Part shown: positions 14,979 through 21,965 of the stretch, in pieces
How positions within the stretch are numbered: the stretch's first letter is position 1
Layout: each line of letters starts with the position of its first letter
Origin: Clostridiaceae bacterium
GTDB lineage: Bacteria; Bacillota; Clostridia; Oscillospirales; QAMX01
Length of the DNA stretch: 48,456 nucleotides
Assembly (NCBI GenBank): GCA_016297585.1
Contig: JAEDGJ010000003.1
Span: 1 to 48,456, forward strand
Reading direction: 5' to 3'
The notes under the pieces: generated by a model
Database searches by the model: none
What the model saw: only the letters and a program-made list of their open reading frames with translations
Told to the model about the DNA's origin: nothing
Position numbers and translations under genes: made by a program

Positions 14979-16564
14979 GCAAAATCCAGAAGCAGAGCTT
15001 TCTCGAGGGCGCGCTGATCATGGCGATCGCAAACATGATCGTCAAGGTGATCGGCGCGTTCTTCAAAATCCCGCTGAAAAACCTGATCGGCTCGGACGGC
15101 ATGGGCATGTTCTACGGCGCGTACAACATCTATTCGGCGCTGGTGGTCATTTCCACGGCCGGTCTGCCGGTCGCGGTTTCGCGCATGATCGCGGAGGCGA
15201 ACGCCCGCGGCAGGGGACGCGAGATCGACCGCATCTACCACGTCAGCTTCGGACTGTTTCTGGCGATCGGCGCGCTGTCGACGTTCCTGATGGTGGCGTT
15301 TGCGAAGCCGCTGCTTGCCTATCAGGGCAACCCCGACGCATTCTGGTCGCTGATCGCCCTGGCGCCGGCGGTCTTTTTCGTCGCGCTGATGAGCGTCTAC
15401 CGCGGGTATTGCCAGGGGCTGCGGAATATGGTGCCGACGGCGGTGTCGCAGCTGATTGAAGCGCTGTCGAAGCTCGTTTTCGGCTACGGACTGGCGATTG
15501 TCGCGCTCAAGCTCGGCTACGGCGTGGAGATCGCGTCGGCGGGCGCGATCCTGGGCGTCACGATCGGCACGGTGCTCGGCGCGGTCTATATGGCGGTGCG
15601 CCGCAGACGGGTGCGCGAGGTGTCGAAGTTCTCGGACTTCGATCCGGAGGTGCGCACCGACCGCGAGCTGCTGAAAACGCTCGTCATCATCGCGATTCCG
15701 ATCACGATCGGCGCGGCGGTGATGTCGCTGACGAACCTGATCGACAACTTTGTCGTCATGCGCCGGCTGCAGTCCATCGGCTATGCCAAGGAGCTGACCG
15801 TCGCGATGTACGGCGCGTACTCGAGCATGTCCGTTGCGCTGATGACGCTGCCGCAGACGCTGATCGTCGGCATGACGGTCAGTCTGATTCCGGCGATCGC
15901 CGACGCATACGGCGCAAAGGACTATGCGCGCGCACGGGCAAATACCGAATCGGCGACGCGCCTGACCGGCATGCTGGCCTTTCCGTGCGCGTCGGGACTG
16001 TTTGTGCTGGCGTGGCCGCTGCTGAATCTCCTGTTTTCGGAGGACGTGGACTTTGCCGCGCCGCTTCTGCAGACGCTGGCGTTTGCGTTCCTGTTCGTGT
16101 CGCTTGTCTCCGTGACGAACGCGCTGCTGCAGGCGGCGGGAAAAGAGCGCCTGCCGGTCATTTCCATGATCGCGGGCGGCGTCGTCAAGCTCGTCACGAA
16201 CTTCATCCTGATCGGAACGCCGTCGATCAACATCCACGGCGCGCCGATCGGTACAATCGCCTGCTATGCGACGATCGCGATTATCAACATCGTCTTTGTC
16301 TACACCAAAACGGAGCTGGGGCCGAAGCAGTGGTATATGCTGTGGAAGCCGCTCGCCGCGGCGGTGGTCATGGGCATTTTCGCGTACTTTACTTACCCGC
16401 CGCTGGCGGCGCTTCTGGGCGCGCGGCTCGGCGTGATCGTCTGCATCGGACTGTGCGTGGCGGTCTATCTGGCGGTGATGCTGCTGGTGCGGGGCTTTGT
16501 CAGGGAGGATATCCTGATGCTGCCGAAGGGCGCGAAGATTGCCCGGATGCTGAGATTAAAGTAA
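14975..16564 (+). CDS. YabM/SpoVB-like polysaccharide flippase (MOP superfamily)
   Basis: A polytopic membrane protein of 529 aa with about 14 helices, the pattern of SpoVB, MurJ and other lipid-linked oligosaccharide flippases. It opens with QSFLEGALIMAIANMIVKVI and FKIPLKNLIGSDGMGMFY, typical of the SpoVB/YabM branch. Its position directly before mazG, rqcP, yabP, yabQ and divIC matches the Bacillus subtilis yabM locus. It probably exports a lipid-linked cell wall or spore wall precursor; the exact substrate is not known for YabM. Confidence 0.88.
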   Translation: MSKIQKQSFLEGALIMAIANMIVKVIGAFFKIPLKNLIGSDGMGMFYGAYNIYSALVVISTAGLPVAVSRMIAEANARGRGREIDRIYHVSFGLFLAIGALSTFLMVAFAKPLLAYQGNPDAFWSLIALAPAVFFVALMSVYRGYCQGLRNMVPTAVSQLIEALSKLVFGYGLAIVALKLGYGVEIASAGAILGVTIGTVLGAVYMAVRRRRVREVSKFSDFDPEVRTDRELLKTLVIIAIPITIGAAVMSLTNLIDNFVVMRRLQSIGYAKELTVAMYGAYSSMSVALMTLPQTLIVGMTVSLIPAIADAYGAKDYARARANTESATRLTGMLAFPCASGLFVLAWPLLNLLFSEDVDFAAPLLQTLAFAFLFVSLVSVTNALLQAAGKERLPVISMIAGGVVKLVTNFILIGTPSINIHGAPIGTIACYATIAIINIVFVYTKTELGPKQWYMLWKPLAAAVVMGIFAYFTYPPLAALLGARLGVIVCIGLCVAVYLAVMLLVRGFVREDILMLPKGAKIARMLRLK

Positions 16565-16604
16565 GAAAAAACTTTTGAAAAACACTTGCGGAGAAGCGAA
16601 AGAT

Positions 16605-17258
16605 ATGATAAATTATAAACGGAAGGAACACTATCGGGTCGAGGATCTCGTGGAGATCATGAGCATTCTGCGCGGCGAGGGGGGCTGCCCCTGGGATCGC
16701 GAGCAGACGCACGAGAGCATCCGGCAGAATATGCTGGAGGAGGCCTATGAGGCGGCCGAGGCGATCGACCTGAAGAACCCCGAAATGCTCTGCGAGGAGC
16801 TGGGCGACGTGCTGCTGCAGGTCGTGTTCCATGCGCGTATGGAACAGGAAAAGGGCGGCTTTACGTTCGACGACGTGGCAGACGGCGTGTGCAAGAAGCT
16901 CATCCTGCGGCATCCGCATATCTTCGGCGATGTGCAGGTGCGGGATTCCGACGAGGTGCTGAAGAACTGGGACGCCATCAAAAAGGTGGAGAAGTCGCAG
17001 AAAACGACGACCGATACGCTCCGTGCCGTGGCACGCAGCCTTCCGGCGCTGATCCGCGCGGAAAAGGTGCAGAAAAAGGCGGAGAAGGCCGGGTTCCCGG
17101 TGGAATACTCGGACGCGGAGAACAAAATCGGCGAAAAGCTCTTCGAAATCGTACGCGAAGCGCGCGCGGCGGGCGTGGATCCGGAACGGGCGCTCGAGTG
17201 CGCGACCGACGCGTTCATCGAAAGCACGCACAAACTGGAAAGCGAACGGAATGTATGA
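16605..17258 (+). CDS. mazG: MazG-like nucleoside triphosphate pyrophosphohydrolase (YabN C-terminal type)
   Basis: All-alpha NTP pyrophosphatase of 217 aa that cleaves NTPs to NMP and PPi. MazG marks: GGCPWDREQTHESIRQNMLEE, the metal-binding EEAYEAAEAID and EELGDVLLQVVFHARM, and later HPHIFGDV. Bacillus YabN fuses a tetrapyrrole methylase domain before MazG; here only the MazG part is encoded. ATG 16605 follows GGAGAA by nine bases; a TTG at 16575 would add ten residues. It overlaps rqcP by ATGA. Confidence 0.92.
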   Translation: MINYKRKEHYRVEDLVEIMSILRGEGGCPWDREQTHESIRQNMLEEAYEAAEAIDLKNPEMLCEELGDVLLQVVFHARMEQEKGGFTFDDVADGVCKKLILRHPHIFGDVQVRDSDEVLKNWDAIKKVEKSQKTTTDTLRAVARSLPALIRAEKVQKKAEKAGFPVEYSDAENKIGEKLFEIVREARAAGVDPERALECATDAFIESTHKLESERNV

Positions 17259-17497
17259 GACTTGATAAATATCTGAAGGTTTCCCGCCTGATCAAGCGCC
17301 GCACGGTGGCGAATACCGCCTGCGATAACGAGCGCGTGCTGGTCAACGGGAAGGAAGCCAAGCCGTCGTATCAGGTGAAGCTCGGGGACGTCATCGAGAT
17401 CACCTTCGGACAGCGCACGCTGAAGGTCGAGGTCACCGACATCGCGGAGCACGCGACCAAGGAGAACGCGGGCGCGCTGTACCGCGAGATCGTCTGA
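17255..17497 (+). CDS. rqcP: S4-domain RNA-binding protein RqcP (YabO)
   Basis: An 80-residue S4 RNA-binding protein: MRLDKYLKVSRLIKRRTVAN, VLVNGKEAKPSYQVKLGD, IEITFG. In Bacillus subtilis RqcP (YabO) stabilises peptidyl-tRNA on stalled 50S subunits and supports RqcH-driven poly-alanine tailing. The size, the start overlapping the mazG stop and the following yabP gene match that locus. Hsp15 of other bacteria is a related alternative but is longer. Confidence 0.9.
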   Translation: MRLDKYLKVSRLIKRRTVANTACDNERVLVNGKEAKPSYQVKLGDVIEITFGQRTLKVEVTDIAEHATKENAGALYREIV

Positions 17498-17570
17498 GCG
17501 AAGGATCCGGTTCTTTTTTCCGCGTGGCCTGCATAAACATATCCTGACCGGAAAAAGGGAGGGGATTATT

Positions 17571-17852
17571 TTGCAGGCAAAGACGGAAACGGCTGAAAAA
17601 CGGCCGCAGAATCTGAATATGACCGACCGCTCCCATGCGAGTCTGACCGGGGTCGAGGAGGTCGAGCGGTTCGACGAGCGTGAGATCGTGCTCGCAACGA
17701 CACGGGGCCGGCTGACGCTGCAGGGGGATGCCCTGAAGATCGCGCGGTTTTCCGAGGAAACGGGCGAGCTTGCCGTCGACGGCCGGATCGATGCGCTGGG
17801 GTATACCGGCGAACGGGAGAGCGCCGGCTTCTGGACGAGGCTGTTCGGATGA
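17571..17852 (+). CDS. yabP: YabP-family sporulation protein
   Basis: A 93-residue YabP/YqfC-fold protein. The conserved part HASLTGVEEVERFDEREIVLATTRGRLTLQG is followed by LKIARFSEETGELAVDGRIDALGY. In Bacillus yabP is needed for spore cortex formation. The start is TTG at 17571 after a GGGAGGGG site. The stop overlaps yabQ by ATGA. A 73-base gap after rqcP could carry a sporulation promoter, but I did not recognise one. Confidence 0.88.
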   Translation: MQAKTETAEKRPQNLNMTDRSHASLTGVEEVERFDEREIVLATTRGRLTLQGDALKIARFSEETGELAVDGRIDALGYTGERESAGFWTRLFG

Positions 17853-18145
17853 ACGGCATGCGCGTGGACAGCGCGGTGCAGGCGGCGCGTTTCCTGTATG
17901 CCTGCGCGTTCGGAGCGGGGGCGTATCTGCTGTATCTTGCGCAGACGCGGCTGCACCGGCGCGGACGCGTGCTGGCGGGGCTGCTGCTGGACGCGGGATA
18001 CTGGCTTGTGACGCTCGGGGCGTTTGTACTGCTGATTCTGGGCTGCTGCGGCGGAGAGCTTCGGCTGTACCATCTCTGCGGCATCGGCGCGGGCGCGTCT
18101 GCGGCGGGGATCGCCGTCATGCGGCGCAATAAGGAGAAATCATGA
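17849..18145 (+). CDS. yabQ: YabQ-like spore cortex protein
   Basis: A 98-residue membrane protein with about three hydrophobic segments (roughly 12-32, 43-66, 72-90), between yabP and divIC as in Bacillus. Sequence identity with YabQ cannot be judged by eye and it is shorter than Bacillus YabQ, so the name rests on position, topology and size. It overlaps both neighbours by ATGA, which implies tight translational coupling of yabP, yabQ and divIC. Confidence 0.78.
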   Translation: MNGMRVDSAVQAARFLYACAFGAGAYLLYLAQTRLHRRGRVLAGLLLDAGYWLVTLGAFVLLILGCCGGELRLYHLCGIGAGASAAGIAVMRRNKEKS

Positions 18146-18423
18146 GAAAAATCACCTTTCGGCTGCTGTTTCGGATCGTTTTGATTCTGTTTATCGTATA
18201 CGCGGCATACAATCTCATCACGCTGCAGGAAAAGCTGAACGAAAAGCAGGCCGAGTATCAGACGCTGCAGGAGCAGATCACGGAGCAGAAGCTTGAAAAT
18301 CAGCGGCTGGAGGAAAACAGCCGGGAGGAGCTGGACGACGAGGAGATCGCGTCCATAGCGAGAGAAAAACTGGGATATTCCCTGCCCGGAGAACGGGTAT
18401 TTATCGATATAACGGGGAAATAA
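18142..18423 (+). CDS. divIC: Septum formation initiator (DivIC/FtsB family)
   Basis: A bitopic division protein of 93 aa: a short cytoplasmic Arg/Lys-rich start, one transmembrane helix (about 8-28), an extracytoplasmic coiled coil (EKLNEKQAEYQTLQEQITEQ and on), then REKLGYSLPGERVFIDI. The last motif is typical of DivIC/FtsB, which bind FtsL and DivIB or FtsQ at the septum. It starts in the yabQ stop codon. Confidence 0.92.
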   Translation: MRKITFRLLFRIVLILFIVYAAYNLITLQEKLNEKQAEYQTLQEQITEQKLENQRLEENSREELDDEEIASIAREKLGYSLPGERVFIDITGK

Positions 18424-18449
18424 AAGCACAAAAGGAGTACACGGCAGGC

Positions 18450-18863
18450 ATGGAACACGGCGTGGGAGAGATTGTCGAGGGGCGCGTCACGGGGATAACG
18501 AAATTCGGTGCGTTTGTATCCATCGGCGACGGAAAGTCGGGTCTGGTACATATTTCCGAGGTAGCCAATACATTTGTGAAGGATATCCGGGAACACTTGA
18601 CCGAGGGGCAGACCGTCAAAGTCAAAATCATCGCGATCGACGAAAACGGCAGAATCAATCTGTCCATCAAGAAGGCGCTTCCCCAGGAGCCGCCGCGTCC
18701 GGCCTATGCGCAGCCGTTTTCCGCGCCGCGCGCGCCGATGACCGCGGAGGAGTCCTTCGAGGATAAGCTGAAAAACTTCATGGCGGATTCCAACAGCCGG
18801 ATGTCCGATCTGAAGCATCAGAACGACCGGAAAAGCGGTTACCGCCGCCCGAGGCAGAAATAA
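18450..18863 (+). CDS. S1-domain RNA-binding protein (YabR/GSP13-like)
   Basis: A 137-residue protein with one S1 domain at the N-terminus: GEIVEGRVTGITKFGAFVSI, SGLVHISEVA, REHLTEGQTVKVKIIAID, INLSIKKAL. A Pro-rich linker and a basic tail (RKSGYRRPRQK) follow. It corresponds to yabR, the gene after divIC in Bacillus, a ribosome-associated general stress type protein. It is the last gene before the terminator at 18904-18934. Confidence 0.9.
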   Translation: MEHGVGEIVEGRVTGITKFGAFVSIGDGKSGLVHISEVANTFVKDIREHLTEGQTVKVKIIAIDENGRINLSIKKALPQEPPRPAYAQPFSAPRAPMTAEESFEDKLKNFMADSNSRMSDLKHQNDRKSGYRRPRQK

Positions 18864-18903
18864 CCCATGTCGAAACGAATCGTTTCCTGATGAGAGGAGA
18901 GGG

Positions 18904-18934
18904 GAGCCCGGACTTATTCGTCCGGCTCTTTTTT
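18904..18934 (+). terminator. Intrinsic terminator of the yab/divIC operon
   Basis: Stem GAGCCCGGAC/GTCCGGCTC with loop TTATTC, followed by TTTTTT (18929-18934). Confidence 0.85.
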
Positions 18935-18961
18935 CGATGCTGAACAAGGAAGGGAACAGCA

Positions 18962-19855
18962 ATGGAGAAGCTTGTTATTTTAGGCGCGGGTCCCGCCGGA
19001 CTGACCGCCGCCATCTATGCGGCGCGCGCAGGCTGCGATCCGCTGGTCGTGGAAATGCTCTTTGCCGGCGGGCAGATGGTCAATACGCCGGAGATCGAAA
19101 ACTACCCCGGGTACCGCAGCATTGACGGGCCGTCGCTTTCGGAGGCGATGCGCGCGCACGCGGACAGCGTGGGCGTGCGCTTCCGGACGTCGGAGATCCG
19201 CGGGCTTGAAAAGACGCCGGAGGGCTTCCGCATCGAAACGGCGGACGGGCCGATCGACGCGGCGCGCGTGATCGCGGCGACCGGCGCGTCGCGCAGAAAG
19301 CTCGGCATTCCGGGGGAAGCGGAGCTTGCGGGCCGCGGCGTCAGCTACTGCGCGACCTGCGACGGCGGCTTTTTCCGGGGCAGGACGGCGGCGGTCGTCG
19401 GCGGCGGGGACGCCGCGCTGGAGGATGCGCTGTATCTGTCGGAGATCCTCCGCGAGGTGACGCTGATTCATCGCCGCGACACCTTCCGTGCCGACGGGAT
19501 TCTCGTCCGCCGCATCCGGGAAAAGGGAAACATCCGCATCCTGACGCCGTACCGGCCGCTGGAGATTACGGGCGGCATGAAGGTGGACGGCATCCGTCTG
19601 GCGCATGCGCAGACGGGGGAGGAGCGCCGGGTGGACTGCGACGCCGTCTTTGTCGCCGTGGGCAATGTCCCGAATACGGCGTATCTGGCGGGACTTGCCG
19701 ATCTGGACGAAGCCGGCTATGTGCTGGCGGGGGAGGACTGCCGCACAAAGACGCCGGGGCTGTATGTCGCCGGAGACCTGCGGCGCAAGCCCCTGTATCA
19801 GATCGTTACGGCGGCGGCCGACGGCGCCGTCGCGGCGAAAGCCGCCGCAAACTGA
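18962..19855 (+). CDS. trxB: Thioredoxin reductase (NADPH, low molecular weight type)
   Basis: A 297-residue FAD enzyme that passes electrons to thioredoxin. FAD motif GAGPAGLTAA (8-17), redox-active CATC (Cys130, Cys133), NADPH-binding GGGDAALEDA, the HRRDTFRAD motif that binds NADPH phosphate, and the C-terminal AGD...YQIVTAAADGAVAA. It stands alone between two terminators. No thioredoxin gene is nearby, so a partner must lie elsewhere. Confidence 0.92.
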   Translation: MEKLVILGAGPAGLTAAIYAARAGCDPLVVEMLFAGGQMVNTPEIENYPGYRSIDGPSLSEAMRAHADSVGVRFRTSEIRGLEKTPEGFRIETADGPIDAARVIAATGASRRKLGIPGEAELAGRGVSYCATCDGGFFRGRTAAVVGGGDAALEDALYLSEILREVTLIHRRDTFRADGILVRRIREKGNIRILTPYRPLEITGGMKVDGIRLAHAQTGEERRVDCDAVFVAVGNVPNTAYLAGLADLDEAGYVLAGEDCRTKTPGLYVAGDLRRKPLYQIVTAAADGAVAAKAAAN

Positions 19856-19888
19856 AAAAATCGTTTCGAACCGCGAATAAAACGGACA

Positions 19889-19922
19889 GGCAGGAAAAGC
19901 GCGATGCTTTCCCTGCCTTTTT
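19889..19922 (+). terminator. Intrinsic terminator of trxB
   Basis: Stem GGCAGG and AAAGC paired with GCTTT and CCTGCC (19889-19917), followed by TTTTT. Confidence 0.8.
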
Positions 19923-20019
19923 GCTGTTGTCCCGAAAAGAATGTTCCGACGGACAAACGGGGTAATAATACGATTAACATAACATAGACGACATTTTGCG
20001 CTATAGGGCGTCCCGAAGG

Positions 20020-20841
20020 TCAGAGAAGCCGCCGCGATACGAGCTCCGGGGTCACGACCATCTCCGCGTTCGGATGCCGCTGCAGAAACGACGCGGGGGC
20101 AAAGCGCGAGGCGGGCTCCAGCGCGATGCGGCGCATGATGCCCCACTGCCAGTCGCCGGGCAGATAGACGCGCAGCAGCCGGGAGGCCAGCAGCTGCCTG
20201 AGCCCGAGGGTGACGCAGCGCTTCGGGAAGATCTCGAGCGCGCCGCCGAACATCCGCGCGCCGTTGTTGACGATCGTCTCCGGCGCGAGCGGAAGGCAGC
20301 GCGTCCCCAGCGCCGCGTAGGCCTCGTCCGTGACCGGATCGTCGGGGGCGGGAGGCTCGTTGAAGGCGATGTGCCCGTTGATGCCGACGCCCGTCAGGCA
20401 CGCGTCCGCGCCGCCGAGGGCTTCGAGCGCTGCATCGTATTCCGTCTCGTGTCCCGGCTGCGGAAAGAGCCGCTGCTCGGGCGGCATGACGAGCTCCGGA
20501 TCGATGCGGGAGTACACGAGCTTGTCCATCGTTGCCCGGAACGAGAGCGGATGGCTGTGGGAGATCAGCGCGCCGTCCTCGCCGAGATACTCGTCCATGT
20601 TAAAAAACCAGACGTTTTTCAGCGAAATTCGCTCGGCATTGACGATTTTTGCAAATTCCGGATATTGCAGCACAGGGCCGACGGGGCAGATGAAGACCGC
20701 GCGTCCCCCGTTTTTGGCCTTGATGATGTCCGCCATCGTGCGCGCCATGTCGTAAAACATGGCATCCGGCGACAGAACGCGCACCGGAATGCGGGACTGC
20801 CGCAGAAAATCGTCTCCCGAACAGGTATAAGTGGTCAGCAT
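20020..20841 (-). CDS. Glucosamine-6-phosphate deaminase/isomerase-like protein
   Basis: A 273-residue member of the NagB/6-phosphogluconolactonase fold. Active-site marks: FFNMDEYLG (Asp83, Glu84) and LTGVGINGHIAFNEPP with His157. This fits conversion of glucosamine-6-phosphate to fructose-6-phosphate and ammonia, but the N-terminus (MLTTYTCSGDDFLRQSRIPV) is divergent from standard NagB and no nagA or transporter is adjacent, so a related sugar phosphate could be the substrate. ATG 20841 lies 11 bases after AAGGAGG; an open frame extends 27 codons upstream without family match. Confidence 0.82.
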   Translation of the reverse strand: MLTTYTCSGDDFLRQSRIPVRVLSPDAMFYDMARTMADIIKAKNGGRAVFICPVGPVLQYPEFAKIVNAERISLKNVWFFNMDEYLGEDGALISHSHPLSFRATMDKLVYSRIDPELVMPPEQRLFPQPGHETEYDAALEALGGADACLTGVGINGHIAFNEPPAPDDPVTDEAYAALGTRCLPLAPETIVNNGARMFGGALEIFPKRCVTLGLRQLLASRLLRVYLPGDWQWGIMRRIALEPASRFAPASFLQRHPNAEMVVTPELVSRRLL

Positions 20842-20912
20842 AGCCCGGAAATCCTCCTTATAGGGGCTTTTCGTCCGCCGCATGCGGCAGGAAAGCCCGT
20901 CTTTTACGAAGG

Positions 20913-20941
20913 ATGGTATCATATTGCGTCCGGAAAGTCAA
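20913..20941 (-). promoter_or_regulatory. Sigma-A promoter of the NagB-like gene
   Basis: Minus strand TTGACT (20936-20941), 17-base spacer, TACCAT (20913-20918), giving a leader of about 65 bases that contains the palindrome GCCGCATGCGGC. Confidence 0.6.
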
Positions 20942-21005
20942 GCGCGGATTTGTCCGGACGGGGCCGGATGTGAAAAACGGGGCTTTCCCATAGCTGGGAA
21001 GTCCG

Positions 21006-21053
21006 AAAAAACGCACAAAACCGCCGCATGAGCAGATCATACGGCGGTTTTGT
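21006..21053 (-). terminator. Intrinsic terminator of the sigma-macroglobulin-MEMO operon
   Basis: Stem ACAAAACCGCCG (21015-21026) with CGGCGGTTTTGT (21042-21053), followed on the minus strand by GCGTTTTTT. It is 47 bases after the MEMO gene stop. Confidence 0.8.
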
Positions 21054-21104
21054 TCGCGGAATGGATTCAAATCGTGATACAGCGTCCCTGTGCAGGCTGT
21101 TATT

Positions 21105-21965
21105 TCATTTTCGGTCCGGCTTCTCCAGCCCGTAGATAAAATAGGATGCGCCGGAGGTCCCGGCGGCATCGCGGTAGACGATGGTCTGATAATCGAGCTC
21201 CGACACGTCTCCCATGCACAGCAGCACGCTCAGCGCTTCCGGGCAGTCGAGATACGCGCCGTCCAGACGCCGGAGAAAGGACAGATCGCGGTTCTGTACG
21301 GCTTCCCGCGTGACTTCGTCGTTTTGCAGGGTCTTTTCCGGCGTCTGATAGTGCGAAAAATCGATGGAGCAGAGGACGAACAGTTCGCGATCCTCGGAAA
21401 GGGCAAGCAGTGCGTCCGCGAGCCGGGACAGGGTTTCCGTCTGCACGCCGCGGGTGAAGAGCAGCGTCACGACCTTTGCGCCGGGAAAGAGCTGCGCGAT
21501 ATAGGGCGCCCATAATGACGCCGCATACTCCTCCGACAGGAGCTGCCGGTCCTCCGCTGCGTCCGGAACGGCGGTTTTGCGCAGGAACGCGGCGGCGTCC
21601 CCGTCGCCCTCGACGGAGCCGTCCGGCCAGAAATACCCGCTGCCGGACAGCTCGACCGGCGGGCCTTCCCCTTTGTGGTTCGGCGCGAGCAGCACGACGG
21701 TCTCGATTTTCCGGGACTGCGCGGCGGCGGCGAGCACCGGTACGCCGAGCTTCATCATCGGCGCGTAGTGCGGCATCGTTGCGCCGAGCAGGTTTTCCGC
21801 CCCCTCCATCGGTACGACGGAGGCAAGCTGGGAGGATACGGTGCCGGCATTGTAATTGGGGCAGGGCAGGACGGCGTTGGACTGCGCGGCGGGTGCAGAG
21901 CAGGCGGTCAGAAGAAAAAGCAGCGCCGCGAGAGAGGTCGCGGCGCTGCGGAAAAGCCGCCTCAT
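21105..21965 (-). CDS. MEMO-family (AmmeMemoRadiSam B) secreted lipoprotein
   Basis: A protein of 286 aa with a lipoprotein signal (MRRLFRSAATSLAALLFLLTAC, lipobox LTAC, Cys about residue 22) followed by a MEMO domain. MEMO marks: MPHYAP, LLAPNHKG and SIDFSHYQ, the three His-containing motifs of the metal-binding pocket, and LLCMGD near the C-terminus. MEMO proteins resemble extradiol dioxygenases and most bacterial ones are cytoplasmic with AMMECR1 and radical SAM partners; neither partner is here. The ATG overlaps the macroglobulin stop by ATGA, so the two are translated together and both are predicted on the outer membrane face. Catalysis is unproven. Confidence 0.82.
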   Translation of the reverse strand: MRRLFRSAATSLAALLFLLTACSAPAAQSNAVLPCPNYNAGTVSSQLASVVPMEGAENLLGATMPHYAPMMKLGVPVLAAAAQSRKIETVVLLAPNHKGEGPPVELSGSGYFWPDGSVEGDGDAAAFLRKTAVPDAAEDRQLLSEEYAASLWAPYIAQLFPGAKVVTLLFTRGVQTETLSRLADALLALSEDRELFVLCSIDFSHYQTPEKTLQNDEVTREAVQNRDLSFLRRLDGAYLDCPEALSVLLCMGDVSELDYQTIVYRDAAGTSGASYFIYGLEKPDRK

